DNA from: Proteromonas lacertae
Taxonomy: Eukaryota; Sar; Bigyra; Opalinata; Proteromonadidae
Direction of reading: 5' to 3'
Assembly: GCA_002245135.1 (NCBI GenBank)
Contig: NGBS01000292.1
Span: 186,001 to 250,000 of the forward strand
DNA length: 64,000 nucleotides
The position numbers and the translations under genes are program-made. This document shows, in pieces, positions 23,453 through 36,800 of this stretch (positions within the stretch are counted from its first letter, which is position 1; each line of letters starts with the position of its first letter). Under the pieces are notes generated by a model. The model did no database searches, had not been told where the DNA came from, and was given only the letters and a program-made list of their open reading frames with translations.

Positions 23453-23623
23453 AATGAATCTTTGTACGATCTAAAAAAATGAATAGAAATTAGGGTTTGA
23501 CTTGAAAAAGCTTGGTTCATTATCAAAATAGATTTGAATATTTGTGTTTTGAATTGAACATACAACAATAATATAACAATATAGTATTTAAAAATAATGA
23601 ATAAGATCAACTTAGTTGATTAT

Positions 23624-26600
23624 TTATTCTACATTCTTATGCAATGGTTTTAATCCTCTTCTCATCACTTTTCTCTTTACTAAAGAAGCTTGTAATATAG
23701 TATTTTGTCTTTTCTTTGGAATATCTTTATTCTCTTTCTCTTGTTTCTTCTCATTTCCTTCTTCTTTACTATCTTCATCATCATCATCATCTACAATAGC
23801 CATTGCAGCTTTTGGAACACTTTTCAAACTATATAATACATCATTAACAATAGCTAATGGCAATTTAATACCAATAACAGCCAGGTATCTGAACCATTTG
23901 GCTTAATTCTCACAATTCTTACTTTCTTATCATAATAATTGATATCTTGTAACTTATTGAAGATAGTTCCCCATATAAATAAGAATGAACCACTCAATAT
24001 ATCATACCTCTGTTTTCTCTTACCTAATTGACATGAATTCTTATATTTACACTTACCATGATGAATACATTCATTTAAACTACGATTATATTCATTCTCC
24101 CAATATTTTGATACTATTTCAATATTATTACTATCATTTTCATCTAATTTAGTGAAATATTGGAAATCATCATCATTCAATGGTTTGTTCACTTTACCAT
24201 AGATAGGAGTATAATATTTGTATAAATTCATAGTATGAATATTATATTTCATTTTCAATCTAATTGCTTCTGGATCATTCTCATCATATTGTTCAATATA
24301 AATATATTCTATTGGATTAGTATCTTTAACTATATAATAGCCATTTTTATCATTATCATTTTTATTATCTTTATTCTTCATATATATCTCATTAATCTCT
24401 TCATATTTCATTCCTGTTTCTATTTCATATGTATAATGAGTGGTGAAATTTCCAGTATTATGTATATCAATCACTTCTTTATTTATCTCTTTAATATTTC
24501 CACCGCTTATCAATATAATGCCATTATCGATAGGTGAATTTAAATTCTCTTTTTCATTAATATAATGTAATATATCATAGAAATAACATAACAATTGACT
24601 TTGAATATCAAAATCTTCACATAATAATCTATTGAAATATCTCTTTAATAGATTATTCTCTTGGTTAAATTCAGACATTTCCATTTCAGTAAACCATTCT
24701 CTTAACTTTCTAATATATAATTCAAAATCATTATCATTCATTCTTCTAATTCTCTTATCATCTATTCCTTTCTTTAAATCCTCCAATATCCTTGCATTCA
24801 CTGGTGCTTTCTCTTTCTTCATGATAATATTACCAATTAATTTGATTGCTTTATTACCATTTTTATTGTCAATACTCAGATTACCTAATTGAACTGCTCC
24901 ACTTGTTGCATATCTATTACCCATTGTCAATGCACCTAATTGTTGTAATCTATTACTGATAGTATAGGCAAATCTAATTTCACCACCTATATTACTCAAT
25001 AATAATATATAGGATGGTGGGACAGCTTGATTGGATCGATGAGTTCTACCTAATTGTTGAATAGCTTTAGTTGCACTCCAGGGTAATTCTAAGGTGATAT
25101 GAATTCTTTTTCTTTGGTTTTTACATTTCTTATCTGATTGTAAGGATATTCCTGTAGATGTAGCATCACTGATTATAGCTATTAACTTATCACCATTCAT
25201 AAAGGCATTCTTTTCTAATATATTATCATCTTTAGAACGATTGACATATCTATATTCATATTCTACTTTCTTGGTGGATTTAAAGAGTTTTATTTTCTTT
25301 GTCTTTGGTTTTTTAGATTGTTTCTTGTAAGTTTTATCTTTATCTTTACTACTTCTTCTTCTTCTTTTAGTTTTCTTTTCCACTATCTCTTCTCCACTAT
25401 CTGAATTATCAACCTCTATGTCATAATCATCTTCATCTTCATCATCTACATCATCATAATCTGTATATTCATCTTCACTATCTTCTTCAACTGGCTCAGG
25501 TGCGAAATGATACATGAGGTTTAGGTGATTTAGACGGTTGTTTCTTCTGTTCTTCTTTCTTCTTAGGAGTTGTATTGAATACTAATACTCTATCATCATC
25601 TGAATCTGTTTCAGTATCTACATCTTCATTATTATTCCTTGTGTTTTCTTCTGTTTTAGTTGCTTCCTTTTCTTCATTGTTTCTTCACTATTCTCTTCTT
25701 GTATAGTTGATAGATTATTGTCTATGATCTTATTTTGTGCAATTTCTAATTCAGTAATATTGATATTAGTTTCATCTTTCTCTGTATTATCTTCATCATC
25801 ATCATTATTATCTCCTTCTTTATTCTCAACTTCCATTTCTGCTTTATTATCTGCTGGTTGTTGTTGTTGCAGCTGCTGTTCTTCTTTCTCTTCTTTTATT
25901 GGTTGCGGTGAATCTACTTCAATATTCTTTTCTTCTTCTCCTTCTGATTTAACAGATTTTTGTTCTTCTTCTATTTCCATTTTCTCTTCTTCTTTTAATG
26001 GAATTGGAATTGATTCTTCTTCTTCCATTTTAACTGATTCTTTTACCTTCTTCTTCCATCTTTTCTTCTTCTCCTTTTACTTCTACGGGAGTTGATTCTT
26101 TCTCTTTCTTCTTCTCCATTTTATCTTCTTTTAACATTGTATCTGTTGGTGAATCTTCACTATTTTCACTATTTTCTTCAGCTTCTTCTTCTTCTTCTTT
26201 CTCTTCTTTACCATTATTTACTCTCACTTTAATCAATCTCGATGTTCTACCAGTCATCTCAGCTACTTTATCTATTCCTCCCATTTCATCAATTAAAACA
26301 TCTAATGGATTCTGAGGTAAGGTCATTTTTTCAATATCACTTAATAACAACTCTTTACTAGATTTTATCTTATTATAAAACTCAATGTGATTGATATAAT
26401 CCTTCTTGTAATTCCTATCCGTTTCAATACAATGTTTACAGAATAAACAAAACCATTGTTGTAATTCATTATCATCACTATTATTATTATCACTTTCATT
26501 AATACAATTCTTGTGTATAATATGTTTAAAACAATGACTACATATTAAATAATTATCATTTTCATCAATATCTTTATTACATTCTTCACATTTTAAAGTC

Positions 26601-28219
26601 TTGACGTAATCTTCAATCTTTATCATATTATTACCACTTATCTTCTTAACTCCATTCTCAATCATTGTATTTAAATCTTCAATTAATTCATTCTTATATT
26701 CTTCAGGTTTTTGAGGTAATTTATAAAATGATTCAATAAATCGTTTATATATTTCTTTTGGTCCACATATAAACCCATCCAAAGTCTCTTCGTTCAATGT
26801 GTTTTGATTATTCAATGCAGTTTTAGTATTAGATTCACCAGTTGATTGTATACCAATCACTATACAATTACCTTTTTTAATTTCTTCATTCGCTATTTCT
26901 ACTACTTTCTTTATCTTACTACTGATACACATTATTATATAAAACCTCTGATTACAGTTCCAATAGAATTTCCTCATCTTCTGTAAATCACTTTGTTTTT
27001 GATAAGATACAGTATCTTCTAACTCATTCTTTATTCTCTTCCACATCTTTACACTCTCATTATACATAAGTATCATTTCTTCATCAATATTGATAGATAA
27101 TATCTCAAAATCTGTTCCTCTGAATGATAATTGTCTTGATATATACACTCCTTTCTGTCTCATATCTAATGTTAGTAATTCTTGAATACCTAATCCTCCA
27201 GTTTTGATTGTATTAACAAAGTCTTGATAATTGTTCCATAAACCTAATCTTGTCATGTATAATAGATTATCTGGTTCAGAGAGACCTGTTGCACTACAAT
27301 ATACGATTCTGGCATTGGGCAAACGGTTTTGGAGTTGTATAACTGATTCACTTGTCTATAATAACAATAATAATAATAATATTTTTATACTTTTGAATCT
27401 TTTGTTTTTGCTTTATGACATTCATCAAATATAATTACACCACTATAATCTTTACCAAACCATTCAATAATCTCTTCTAAACGATTATGTTTACCACTAT
27501 TTAAATATATATAGAAATATATATACGATTTAGAGATGAGTAACATATAAGTTAAGAATAACACACCTTCTTTGATTTTGTCCAAGTTCTTATTATTCTT
27601 AAAATCATACACCTTCATACTCTCATATCCTAAATCTTTAAAATCTCTTTTTGCATCGAAATATAAATCATTGGATACACTTATCCATATGGCTTTCTTA
27701 TTACCTCTCAGATAATTCTCAACTATAATTGCTGCTATTTGTCTGCCTTTACCTACACCAGCACCATCTCCTAAGAAAAATCCTCCTCTGTAGCCATTTT
27801 CTAATATTACTTCGTGTCTTTGACATGCATAATACACTGTCTCTAAATGTAACTGAGATAAAGCACCTGTTTCAATCATATCACTCTCTGTTTCAATTTT
27901 TAACTTCATATTAATATCGGGAGGTTCAATGGATGATAATGATCTAAAATATAAACAATGCAATTTATAGATACAGTGACTGTACCATTTCATCAGGATG
28001 AGGATGACCAATAGATACTTTTGCTGGCTTATAAACAGAAAATGGTTCATTACTGTTGCTATCTCCTAGTGCTACGTCAACTTCTACCAAAATAGAGTAA
28101 ATTATTATACCTGGTATTAAATCTTTGAAAGCATTAGCTCGTTTGCTCTTCTATTAATAAATATAACATCTTCAATATTATACATCGCCTGATTTGCTTA
28201 AAACTGATCTTCTTCTCAT
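23624..28219 (-). CDS. Strawberry-notch (SBNO) family helicase-like coactivator with PHD finger
   Basis: SBNO proteins are nuclear superfamily-2 helicase-like regulators of chromatin and transcription. Short 5' exons (MRRRSVLSKSGD, KSKRANAFKDLIP) lead into HPHPDEMVQSLSLSSIEPPD. The ATPase follows: Walker A GDGAGVGKGR, motif II DECHKA and motif III SATG. A Cys4-His-Cys3-type PHD finger lies near 26440-26600 (CEEC, CSHC, H, C, CLFC), an arrangement also known in plant FGT1. Acidic and Lys-rich low-complexity linkers follow. The second lobe is ATSTGISLQSD, LPWSATKAIQQLGRTHRSNQ and AVPPSYILL. Four one-base frame changes, near 23885, 25510, 25690 and 26029, interrupt an otherwise conserved protein; three lie in low-complexity linkers. 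I take them as likely assembly errors. Confidence 0.85.
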
Positions 28220-28650
28220 AAAAAATGAAGATGGAGGTTAAGTGATTTTTGGCGCCTTCTTAGTAATTTAAAATCAAACCAAAATAAGCATGAACATATA
28301 TGTTATTTGAGGATTATATTTTTTAAGTCATTGATATATGTACTAAAATAATAAAATAACCCACTACATCCACATTAATTCTTTACTGCGATAAACATAT
28401 AATACCAATGTGATTTTATTCTCCAATTTTGCAACATTAACATAGTTATCACCCTTAAAGCCATATATAAATACTTTGGACGCAATTGGAATTACATAAC
28501 TTGAAAATATGATATTAGATATACATCTATGCTCCACAAAGTAAATACATTTTATATAGTCAATGCTAAACAATTTCTTTATCAAAATTTAATTTTTGAA
28601 ATAATAGCTGTTTCATTTAAAAGCTTGACAATCAAACAAAGAATTGAAAA
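28220..28650. other. intergenic, divergent promoter region
   Basis: This is 431 bp between divergent SBNO and WBP11-like genes. An open frame of 73 codons on the minus strand (28364-28585) has no ATG at its start, so I do not call it. Confidence 0.4.
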
Positions 28651-29660
28651 ATGGTGAAAGGAATAAATCCTGTTCTAGATTATAAGAAAAAAGAAAAACA
28701 AAAAGTATCGTTTTATTAGTGTCTATATATTCAGATAATCAATAAAGCAAAAGAAGCAAAGAGAAAAATTAGAGAAGCTCAAAAGAAAGCTAACGATCCT
28801 AAGAAAATCACTAGAAATGTAATACATAAATAAAATAATAACATATAGATAGAACAGCTTAACCTTTTAGAAAGAGCTGGAAGATTAAGGCCGGAGGATA
28901 GAGAAAGGAGGGCGCAAGTATAATAATTTATAAACATAACTTTTTATTAGCTGTTGCAAAAACTTGAAGAAGTAAAAGCATCAAAATCTAAATCAAATGA
29001 CACACATCTTGACGAAGCTCTACTGAAAGAAGCAGAAGAGCATACAATCACACCAGAGATTATAATGCAACGACAACAATTATTGCAGCAATCATTTCTT
29101 TCAGTTCCACCTCCTCCTTCAAATGAACAGTATTCAGACTATTCTAATTCATATTTACCATATCCTTTACCTTCAGCACAATCACCAGCTACTATACAAC
29201 AACCACAATATCAACAACCAAGCCAGCAGAGAGTTATGCAAAATGATCCTTTATTAGATGCTTATAATGGTAATACTAGTTCAACAGATTATTGTATTTA
29301 TATATTGTTTATTTTTATTTTTAAATAGTATTACAGAAACCAATAGGACCAAAGAAATTGAAGAAATATGAAAGTGAAAATGCTGTTTTCATACCAAGGT
29401 CAGTAAAAACAAATTTTATTAAACAAGTAACAGAAGAAAAAAGAATTGTTGAAGATAAACAAGTAAATAACACTAATGTTGATACTTCAACTTTTTCTGC
29501 AGCTCCAGGTCCTAGAATAAGGAAATTGATAGTTCAACCTCCAGTAAAAAGTGTTGAAGAAAAGAACAGTTCAAAAGAAGATAAAAAATCTAATTCAAGT
29601 GTGCCTGATGATTTAGATGCTTTTATGAAAGAAATTGAGGATCTAAGTGGTTCTAAGTGA
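28651..29660 (+). CDS. WBP11-like splicing factor
   Basis: The N-terminus MVKGINPVLDYKKKEKQK continues through three short introns (about 30 nt each) to KAKEAKRKIREAQKKANDPK, ITRNIEQLNLLERAGRLRPE and DRERRAQLLQKLEEVKAS. This matches the Wbp11 N-terminal family (NP-x-D, Lys/Arg-rich helices, then 'DPxxIxxxIxxLexxexxGxL'). A Pro/Gln-rich middle part (VPPPP) follows, then KYESENAVFIPRSVKTNFI and the C-terminal DDLDAFMKEIEDL, which matches the family's conserved end. WBP11 binds WW-domain proteins and is needed for spliceosome activation. One more intron lies near 29272-29328. There are no frame breaks. Confidence 0.65.
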
Positions 29661-29865
29661 TTTTTTTAAATTTATTTAAAAGATTCAATGTTTAATGAAT
29701 ATTAATGTAATGATTGATGTTTATTTCAAAATAAAATGACTCTTAAAGATCTTCGATGAAATGATCAATCATAAAAGATAGAAAAATAAAGAAAAGAAGA
29801 GTTTTAGCTGTAAAATTGAATAAAAAAGAAAAAGTCGGTTCTACGGTTTTCTGAATATATTTTAA

Positions 29866-30494
29866 ATGAGTGATAATAGCAGAAGTAGAAGTAGAAGTTT
29901 ATCTGGTAGTAATGGTAGAAATCGTAGTGCTTCTCCAGCTGCTAAACCTTCAAGTCCAGCAAGAGACAACAGTAGAAGTAGATCAAGATCAAGATCTGAA
30001 GGAAGAAGACCTCCACAAAGGTATGTTTACAATTTCTTATGATTTATAGTAAGAGAAGTGATAATGCTGCTGATGAAAAGAGAAGTATTTTGGTTAAAAG
30101 TCTTCCCTATGATGCAAGAGTTGAGGAAGTTAAAGAAATATTTTCAAGATTCGGAGAAATTAATGATGTATACCTTCCTAGAGATTTTCATACAAGGTAT
30201 AGTAATATTTATTACATTTTGCATAGAAAACAACGTGGTTTTGGATTTGTAGAATTTGCAAGACGGGAAGATGCAGAAGAAGCTTTAGAACAATTGAATG
30301 GGTATAAAATGGGAGATAGAGAGATTCAACTTCAAATCGCTCAAAACCGTAGAAAGAAGCCTGAAGATTTTAGAAATAGAAGACCAAGACGTTATAGTCG
30401 TAGCAGAAGTCACTCAAGACATGGACATAGCCATTCTCACCATCATCACAGTCATAGAAGAAGTCATAGTGATAGTAGAAGAAGAAGATATTAA
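29866..30494 (+). CDS. SR-type splicing factor with one RRM
   Basis: The start MSDNSRSRSRSLSGSNGRNR gives an N-terminal RS stretch. Two introns of 29-30 nt (30021-30049 and about 30198-30227) are spliced in frame. The single RRM has RNP2 ILVKSLPYDARVEEV and RNP1 KQRGFGFVEFARREDAEEAL. The C-terminal tail carries RS dipeptides and a His-rich block (HSHSHHHHSHRRSHSDS). RS regions on both sides of the RRM resemble Tra2, and the RRM is close to SRSF2/SRSF10 types. It should act in splice-site selection in the nucleus. With the WBP11-like gene just upstream on the same strand, two splicing genes are adjacent. Confidence 0.8.
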
Positions 30495-30806
30495 TATAGT
30501 TAATACACAACATGACAAATTATTATAATATTATTAGTTTTATTTTATTACAGGGTTGAGGATATGTGTTGAAATTTGTATTTTTATTATGAGATATAAT
30601 TTTACAGTATTTGGCAAATATATTCATTCACAAAATGTCTCTTGAGAGAATTAAATGAAATTGTAAGAATAACAAATATATATAGTCAGTGTTATTTATA
30701 AAGAATAATAGGAAAATAATATGCATGAGATTAATCACTTAATAGTCTACTGTATGTAATAAACTAAAAAATTTAATTCTATTTTGAACAACCAATCAAA
30801 AAAAAA
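30495..30806. other. intergenic
   Basis: Non-coding AT-rich sequence of 312 bp between two genes on the plus strand. I see nothing further in it. Confidence 0.4.
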
Positions 30807-33800
30807 ATGTTTATATTTCTTTGGTTAATATATAGTTTATTATTTTGGGGTGTGTCTCCAGCATCATATGAAAAGTTGAAAGTGAATATAGAAGTTGACT
30901 CACAAAACACTTTCTATGTTTTATTGAATGGATTTTATTATAGAATTATAAATCCTAATGATTTTGAAATTACATCTGGAATGAGTATAATTAGTTTCAC
31001 AACCGATGAAATCGCTTACACATCAAAAATTTCTACATTTGAACATTTGAGGCAGACAAAATCTTCAAAAACTATCATGACAAATCGTAGTTATAGTGGT
31101 GGGTGGAGCAATCCTATATTTGGAAGGACAAATCTAAAAATAGCTGTTATGAGAACTCTTTGGTATAGATCTAGTGATCATCCATACAGATGTCAAACAA
31201 GAAAATTGATGGAAGATACTATTAAGCAAGTTGACCATGCTGTTAGATTATGGTCAGGAAATCAACTTGGTTTGAATGTGAGTGGTTGTTATGTATCTGA
31301 GTGTTTAGATGCTGTTACTGATGAAGAATATGCAGATACCGAACATCATAGTTCGTTAGTATCTCAATGGTATAATAAAATACTAAGTTGGTATAAATGG
31401 CCTAAAGGAGTTAAAAAAGAAGATTTTGCGACTATTGCTGCAACGTGGGGACCTTTAAATGTTGCATGGAGTGGTGTGGCTAATGTACCTGCTATACATA
31501 GTTGGTTTTTAGGTGAAGTAAATGCTTTTCTTTTTATAAATGCAGGATTTAATAGTGATTCTTTTTCAAAATCTTTTGTCCATGAAGTTGGTCATAATAT
31601 GGGATTTGACCATGCTGGTGGTCTTCCAGTATCAACAACAGGACAATTGATTCACTATGAAATGGCTGATGGTTATGATGATATGGCAACTTATATGGCA
31701 ATTGCTAAATGGTATCATCCTGTTACTGCAAGGCAATATTATTATATAATAGCAAAAAGTGATCCTCAGCCATGGTATTGGTTTAAACTAGAAGAGGAAG
31801 GAACTTATACAGTCAGAATTTATGCTTTTGATCATCCTTATTCAAGACATTTTTTAGGTGTTACATCTCCATATCATGATGAGAATGAAGAATTTGATGG
31901 TGTTAAAATGAAGTATACTTGTTTAGCATTAGAAATTCCATTTGATAAGAATTCAATGGTTAGTGGACTAGATATGAGTGGCTATTCCTATATATCCACA
32001 ATATTAGAATATCGTTATTCTGATGAAGGACAAGAAGCATGGAAATCTCGAAGTGTAAGATGGATATGGGGACCTGTTACACAATCTGATGGAAATCCTG
32101 ATAAGGGAGCTTTACATAATTTATTAGATGTTGATGTTGATGGAATGATAGGAGGTAGTAATAGTTGGGGTGATGGTCAATTACCAATAGGTGTGAAATG
32201 GACTCCTCGAAATATTGATAAAGGAACAATGTCATTTAAACTAATCAGAATGCATCCTGGTAGATTAGAATCTACAACATTTGAATCCGTAGATGATGTA
32301 AAACAAAGAGAATATGATGAAGCTGCTTATGTTGATATAGAAGTCACATATAAACCAAATACTCCCTTAGTAAAACCAACAACACAACCGAAATTTCCAA
32401 CATATATAAAATCTCCTTCAATTGTGTCATGTACTAACTATGAATCTAGTAATACAATGAACTGTAAAACTCAAACTGATACATTTTGGCTTTATAGTGA
32501 AAATGAAGGTGATAATAATCTTCCTCGAGTATATAAAAATAATGAAGTATATATAGATGGAAGAAGAGTAATATCATCCTACGATGGTTATTACTCAAGT
32601 TTCTATTATCACTGTTTTGGTGAAACAATCAATCATCGATGTATAAAAGTATCAGTTACATCTGCTGGTTATACTGGATATTTTGCTGTAAGTTCTTGGT
32701 ATGATTCAACAGTATCAATTGATTCATCTTTCAGTTATGGTGGTAATACTATTTATGCTGATCTTCCAAGTATTCCTTATGCTGTAAGAATTGCTGATAT
32801 GTCAGGAAAATCTATAGATGTTACTAGTTCTGTGGATGGAATTACATTGTTTCACAGACTTGCAGATTTTAAAGTAGATGGTTTATTTGAAGGTGTAGTT
32901 AGAATTCATGATAATGCTGGAAATGTAGTTTCGTATAGAGATTTTCAAATGGTAAGAGCAAATAATACAGATAGAGTTGCATTTCGAAAGAAGAGAGATA
33001 ATGGTAAATATGAAATTAGTGCTGCTTCAATTCCTGTAAACAAGTTTACAGCTCCTACATTCTTATTCAGTCAAACAATTGAAGCAAATAAAGAGTTGTA
33101 TTATCCAATAGTTCATTTACAAGCATTTGATTACTTTTATATTGATATTGAAGGAAGAATTCCTGATGATTTAACAATTGAAGCCAAAGTTGAATCTGGT
33201 AAAGTGACATTTGATTTAAGTGACTTAAGTGGATATGAAGATATTTCTTATAAGATCTTATGTGCTGATATAATAGATGAGACAAAAGGTGAATGTGAAT
33301 TCTATTCATTTAAATTTAACAAAGAAATCAGTTTATTAAGTATAAGAGAAGTTTTATCAACAAGATTTGGAAATCAAAGAGTAGATAGAAAAGCAAGTAG
33401 AAGTGAGTTTGTTTTTAAGGGTAAAAAATATGGAGTAATTATTAATCCAACAAAAGTAAAATATATTCCATTTACAAAGACAATAAATAATCTTGAATAT
33501 AATTTTGATAATGTGAATCGATATTACGAATTAGGTAATAATGTAAAACCACAAACTCCAACAACACCTGTACCAACAACACCTATTATACCAGATTTAT
33601 CTACAAATGAAGAAATTAAATTTATAATAAATGGAGGTAAAAATGAATATAATAAAATTGTATATAAACTAAAAGATAAAGAAAATAATCGTGTATCTGA
33701 ATTATTTGATTATTTAGAAGGCAGGTGAAAATAAAGTTCTATGTTATACAAGACATGATGAATATTATCTTGAATATGGAAATCATCAAGATAATAACAA

Positions 33801-36800
33801 TTGGCGAGATTCTCGAATAATAATATCGATTGTAGATGGTCCAGTATTATTTGATGGAAGTTATGATGGAAGTTCAGTATTAAATCATAAACATTTAATT
33901 ATCAAGAATTATATAAAAAATAATAAAAACTTGAAATATAGTGATATAGCACAAGTTGATGACTTTTGGAAAGAAGGTGAAAATATAGAAAATTGGAAAG
34001 ATGGAAGTATAAAATTAGATTCATTAAAGAATGTTCATAAACGATATTATTATAAAGTGATAGATATTCGAGAATCACTTGAAGATATAGTATCTTTTTA
34101 TATGAGAATGAAGATTTGTGGCAAAGCTACATTATATATGAATAATGTGAAGATAAATGTGATAGAGAAATGTAATTCAAATGAATATATAAAATTCAGT
34201 GTTCAATCTCATATAATTGATGTAGGTTTAAATCATTTAGGAATCGAATTTGAAAATATAAATAATATCGAAGAAGATATATTTGATATAAATCAATTCT
34301 TTTTGTTAACAGTAGATTCTGATGCAATTGTAATGCCAACCACTCCTCCACCAACACCAAGTCCATCTGATTTAACTCTGATAACTGAGAATACAGAATG
34401 GGAATATAGTGATGATTATAATTATGGCAATTATTGGACTGCTTTCTATATCAGTGAAATAGATAATTGGAAGAAATCTGTAGAGAATCATTTTGAAACA
34501 AAATCAGTAATAAGTCGATATTATCGAACAACGTTTAGAATCGAAAGTGATTTATCATTTGTTGGTAGTCCAAAATTAGAACTGAAATTGAGTGAAGGAA
34601 TAATTGTGTATATAAATGGATTTGAAATCTATCGATACAATTTAGAAGGTGGTAAAATAGAATGGAATACGAAATCAATAAAATCTTATGAGAATATGAA
34701 AAGTAAAACAGTGATGATTCCATTAAGTGTGATTTATAAAGGATTGAATTATCTCAGTGTAGAAATTCATGAGAATGCCATAGTAGTTAAACAAAGTTGA
34801 TTCATTCTATTTACGATTAGGAATAACTAATGCAATAAGTGAAACTCAATTACAAACACCAAATGTTGATGTAAATATTTATCATTATAAACATAATGAA
34901 AATGTGACAAAACCTGAATCCAGTGATTATGAAAATATGAGAAGTATGAATAAATTCAATTATGGAGGTAATGAAAATAATGTATTACCTTGGAGTACAA
35001 CAATCGAATTTAAGAAAGATGAATCAAGATATGTAAATTTATTCCGATTTGCTGGTTGTACAAATGATGCATCTACTCATCCGAAGAGTATAATTGTATA
35101 TGGTTCAACTGACAAAGAAAATCCAAGTTGGGAAGAGATTTATCGAAATGAAAATTTAGATTTTTCACATATGGAAGCTTATGAAATTGATAGTTGTCCT
35201 GATGAGTTGAGAGTATCAATTCCTATATATAAATCCTATGAAATATTCAAAATCTCTGTATTAAAAACTCGAAGTTTTAATGGTTGGATTCAATTCCGAT
35301 TAATAACATTCAGTGAATCCAGACCAAAAATCTGTAAAAGAATGGGTGAATTTCCAAGTGCATTTGGAAATAGTGAAGTTCGAGTTGGTTGTAATGAATT
35401 TGGATATAAAATTCGAAAATGTAATGAAGATGGTTATTGGGAAGATAATATTGATGAAAGTGTATGTAATATTCCTAAACCTACCACTCCAACTCCTCCT
35501 CCAACACCAAGTCCATCTGATTTAACTCTGATAACTGAGAATACAGAATGGGAATATAGTGATGATTATAATTATGGCAATTATTGGACTGCTTTCTATA
35601 TCAGTGAAATAGATAATTGGAAGAAATCTGTAGAGAATCATTTTGAAACAAAATCAGTAATAAGTCGATATTATCGAACAACGTTTAGAATCGAAAGTGA
35701 TTTATCATTTGTTGGTAGTCCAAAATTAGAACTGAAATTGAGTGAAGGAATAATTGTGTATATAAATGGATTTGAAATCTATCGATACAATTTAGAAGGT
35801 GGTAAAATAGAATGGAATACGAAATCAATAAAATCTTATGAGAATATGAAAAGTAAAACAGTGATGATTCCATTAAGTGTGATTTATAAAGGATTGAATT
35901 ATCTCAGTGTAGAAATTCATGAGAATGCCATAGTGTTAAACAAAGTTGATTCATTCTATTTACGATTAGGAATAACTAATGCAATAAGTGAAACTCAATT
36001 ACAAACACCAAATGTTGATGTAAATATTTATCATTATAAACATAATGAAAATGTGACAAAACCTGAATCCAGTGATTATGAAAATATGAGAAGTATGAAT
36101 AAATTCAATTATGGAGGTAATGAAAATAATGTATTACCTTGGAGTACAACAATCGAATTTAAGAAAGATGAATCAAGATATGTAAATTTATTCCGATTTG
36201 CTGGTTGTACAAATGATGCATCTACTCATCCGAAGAGTATAATTGTATATGGTTCAACTGACAAAGAAAATCCAAGTTGGGAAGAGATTTATCGAAATGA
36301 AAATTTGAGATTTTTCATCTACTTCATAGCTTATGAAATTCGATAGTTGTCCTGATGAGTTGAGAGTATCAATTCATATATATAAATCCTATGAAATATT
36401 CAAAATCTCTGTATTAAAAACTCGAAGTTTTAATGGTTGGATTCAATTCCGATTAATAACATTCAGTGAATCCAGACCAAAAATCTGTAAAAGAATGGGT
36501 GAATTTCCAAGTGCATTTGGAAATAGTGAAGTTCGAGTTGGTTGTAATGAATTTGGATATAAAATTCGAAAATGTAATGAAGATGGTTATTGGGAAGATA
36601 ATATTGATGAAAGTGTATGTAATATTCCTAAACCTACCACTCCAACTCCTCCTCCAACACCAAGACCAACAACTCCTAATCCAACAACATAAACCAAAAA
36701 CAAACAACAACTTAAAACAACAACAAAACAACAAAACCAACAACATCAAGTCCAACAACACTTAAACCAACGACACTTAAACCAACAACTTTAAAACCCA

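Noticed and set aside
28364-28585. 73-codon open frame on the minus strand between SBNO and the WBP11-like gene
   Set aside because: It lacks an ATG at its start, matches nothing known to me and lies in a promoter region.
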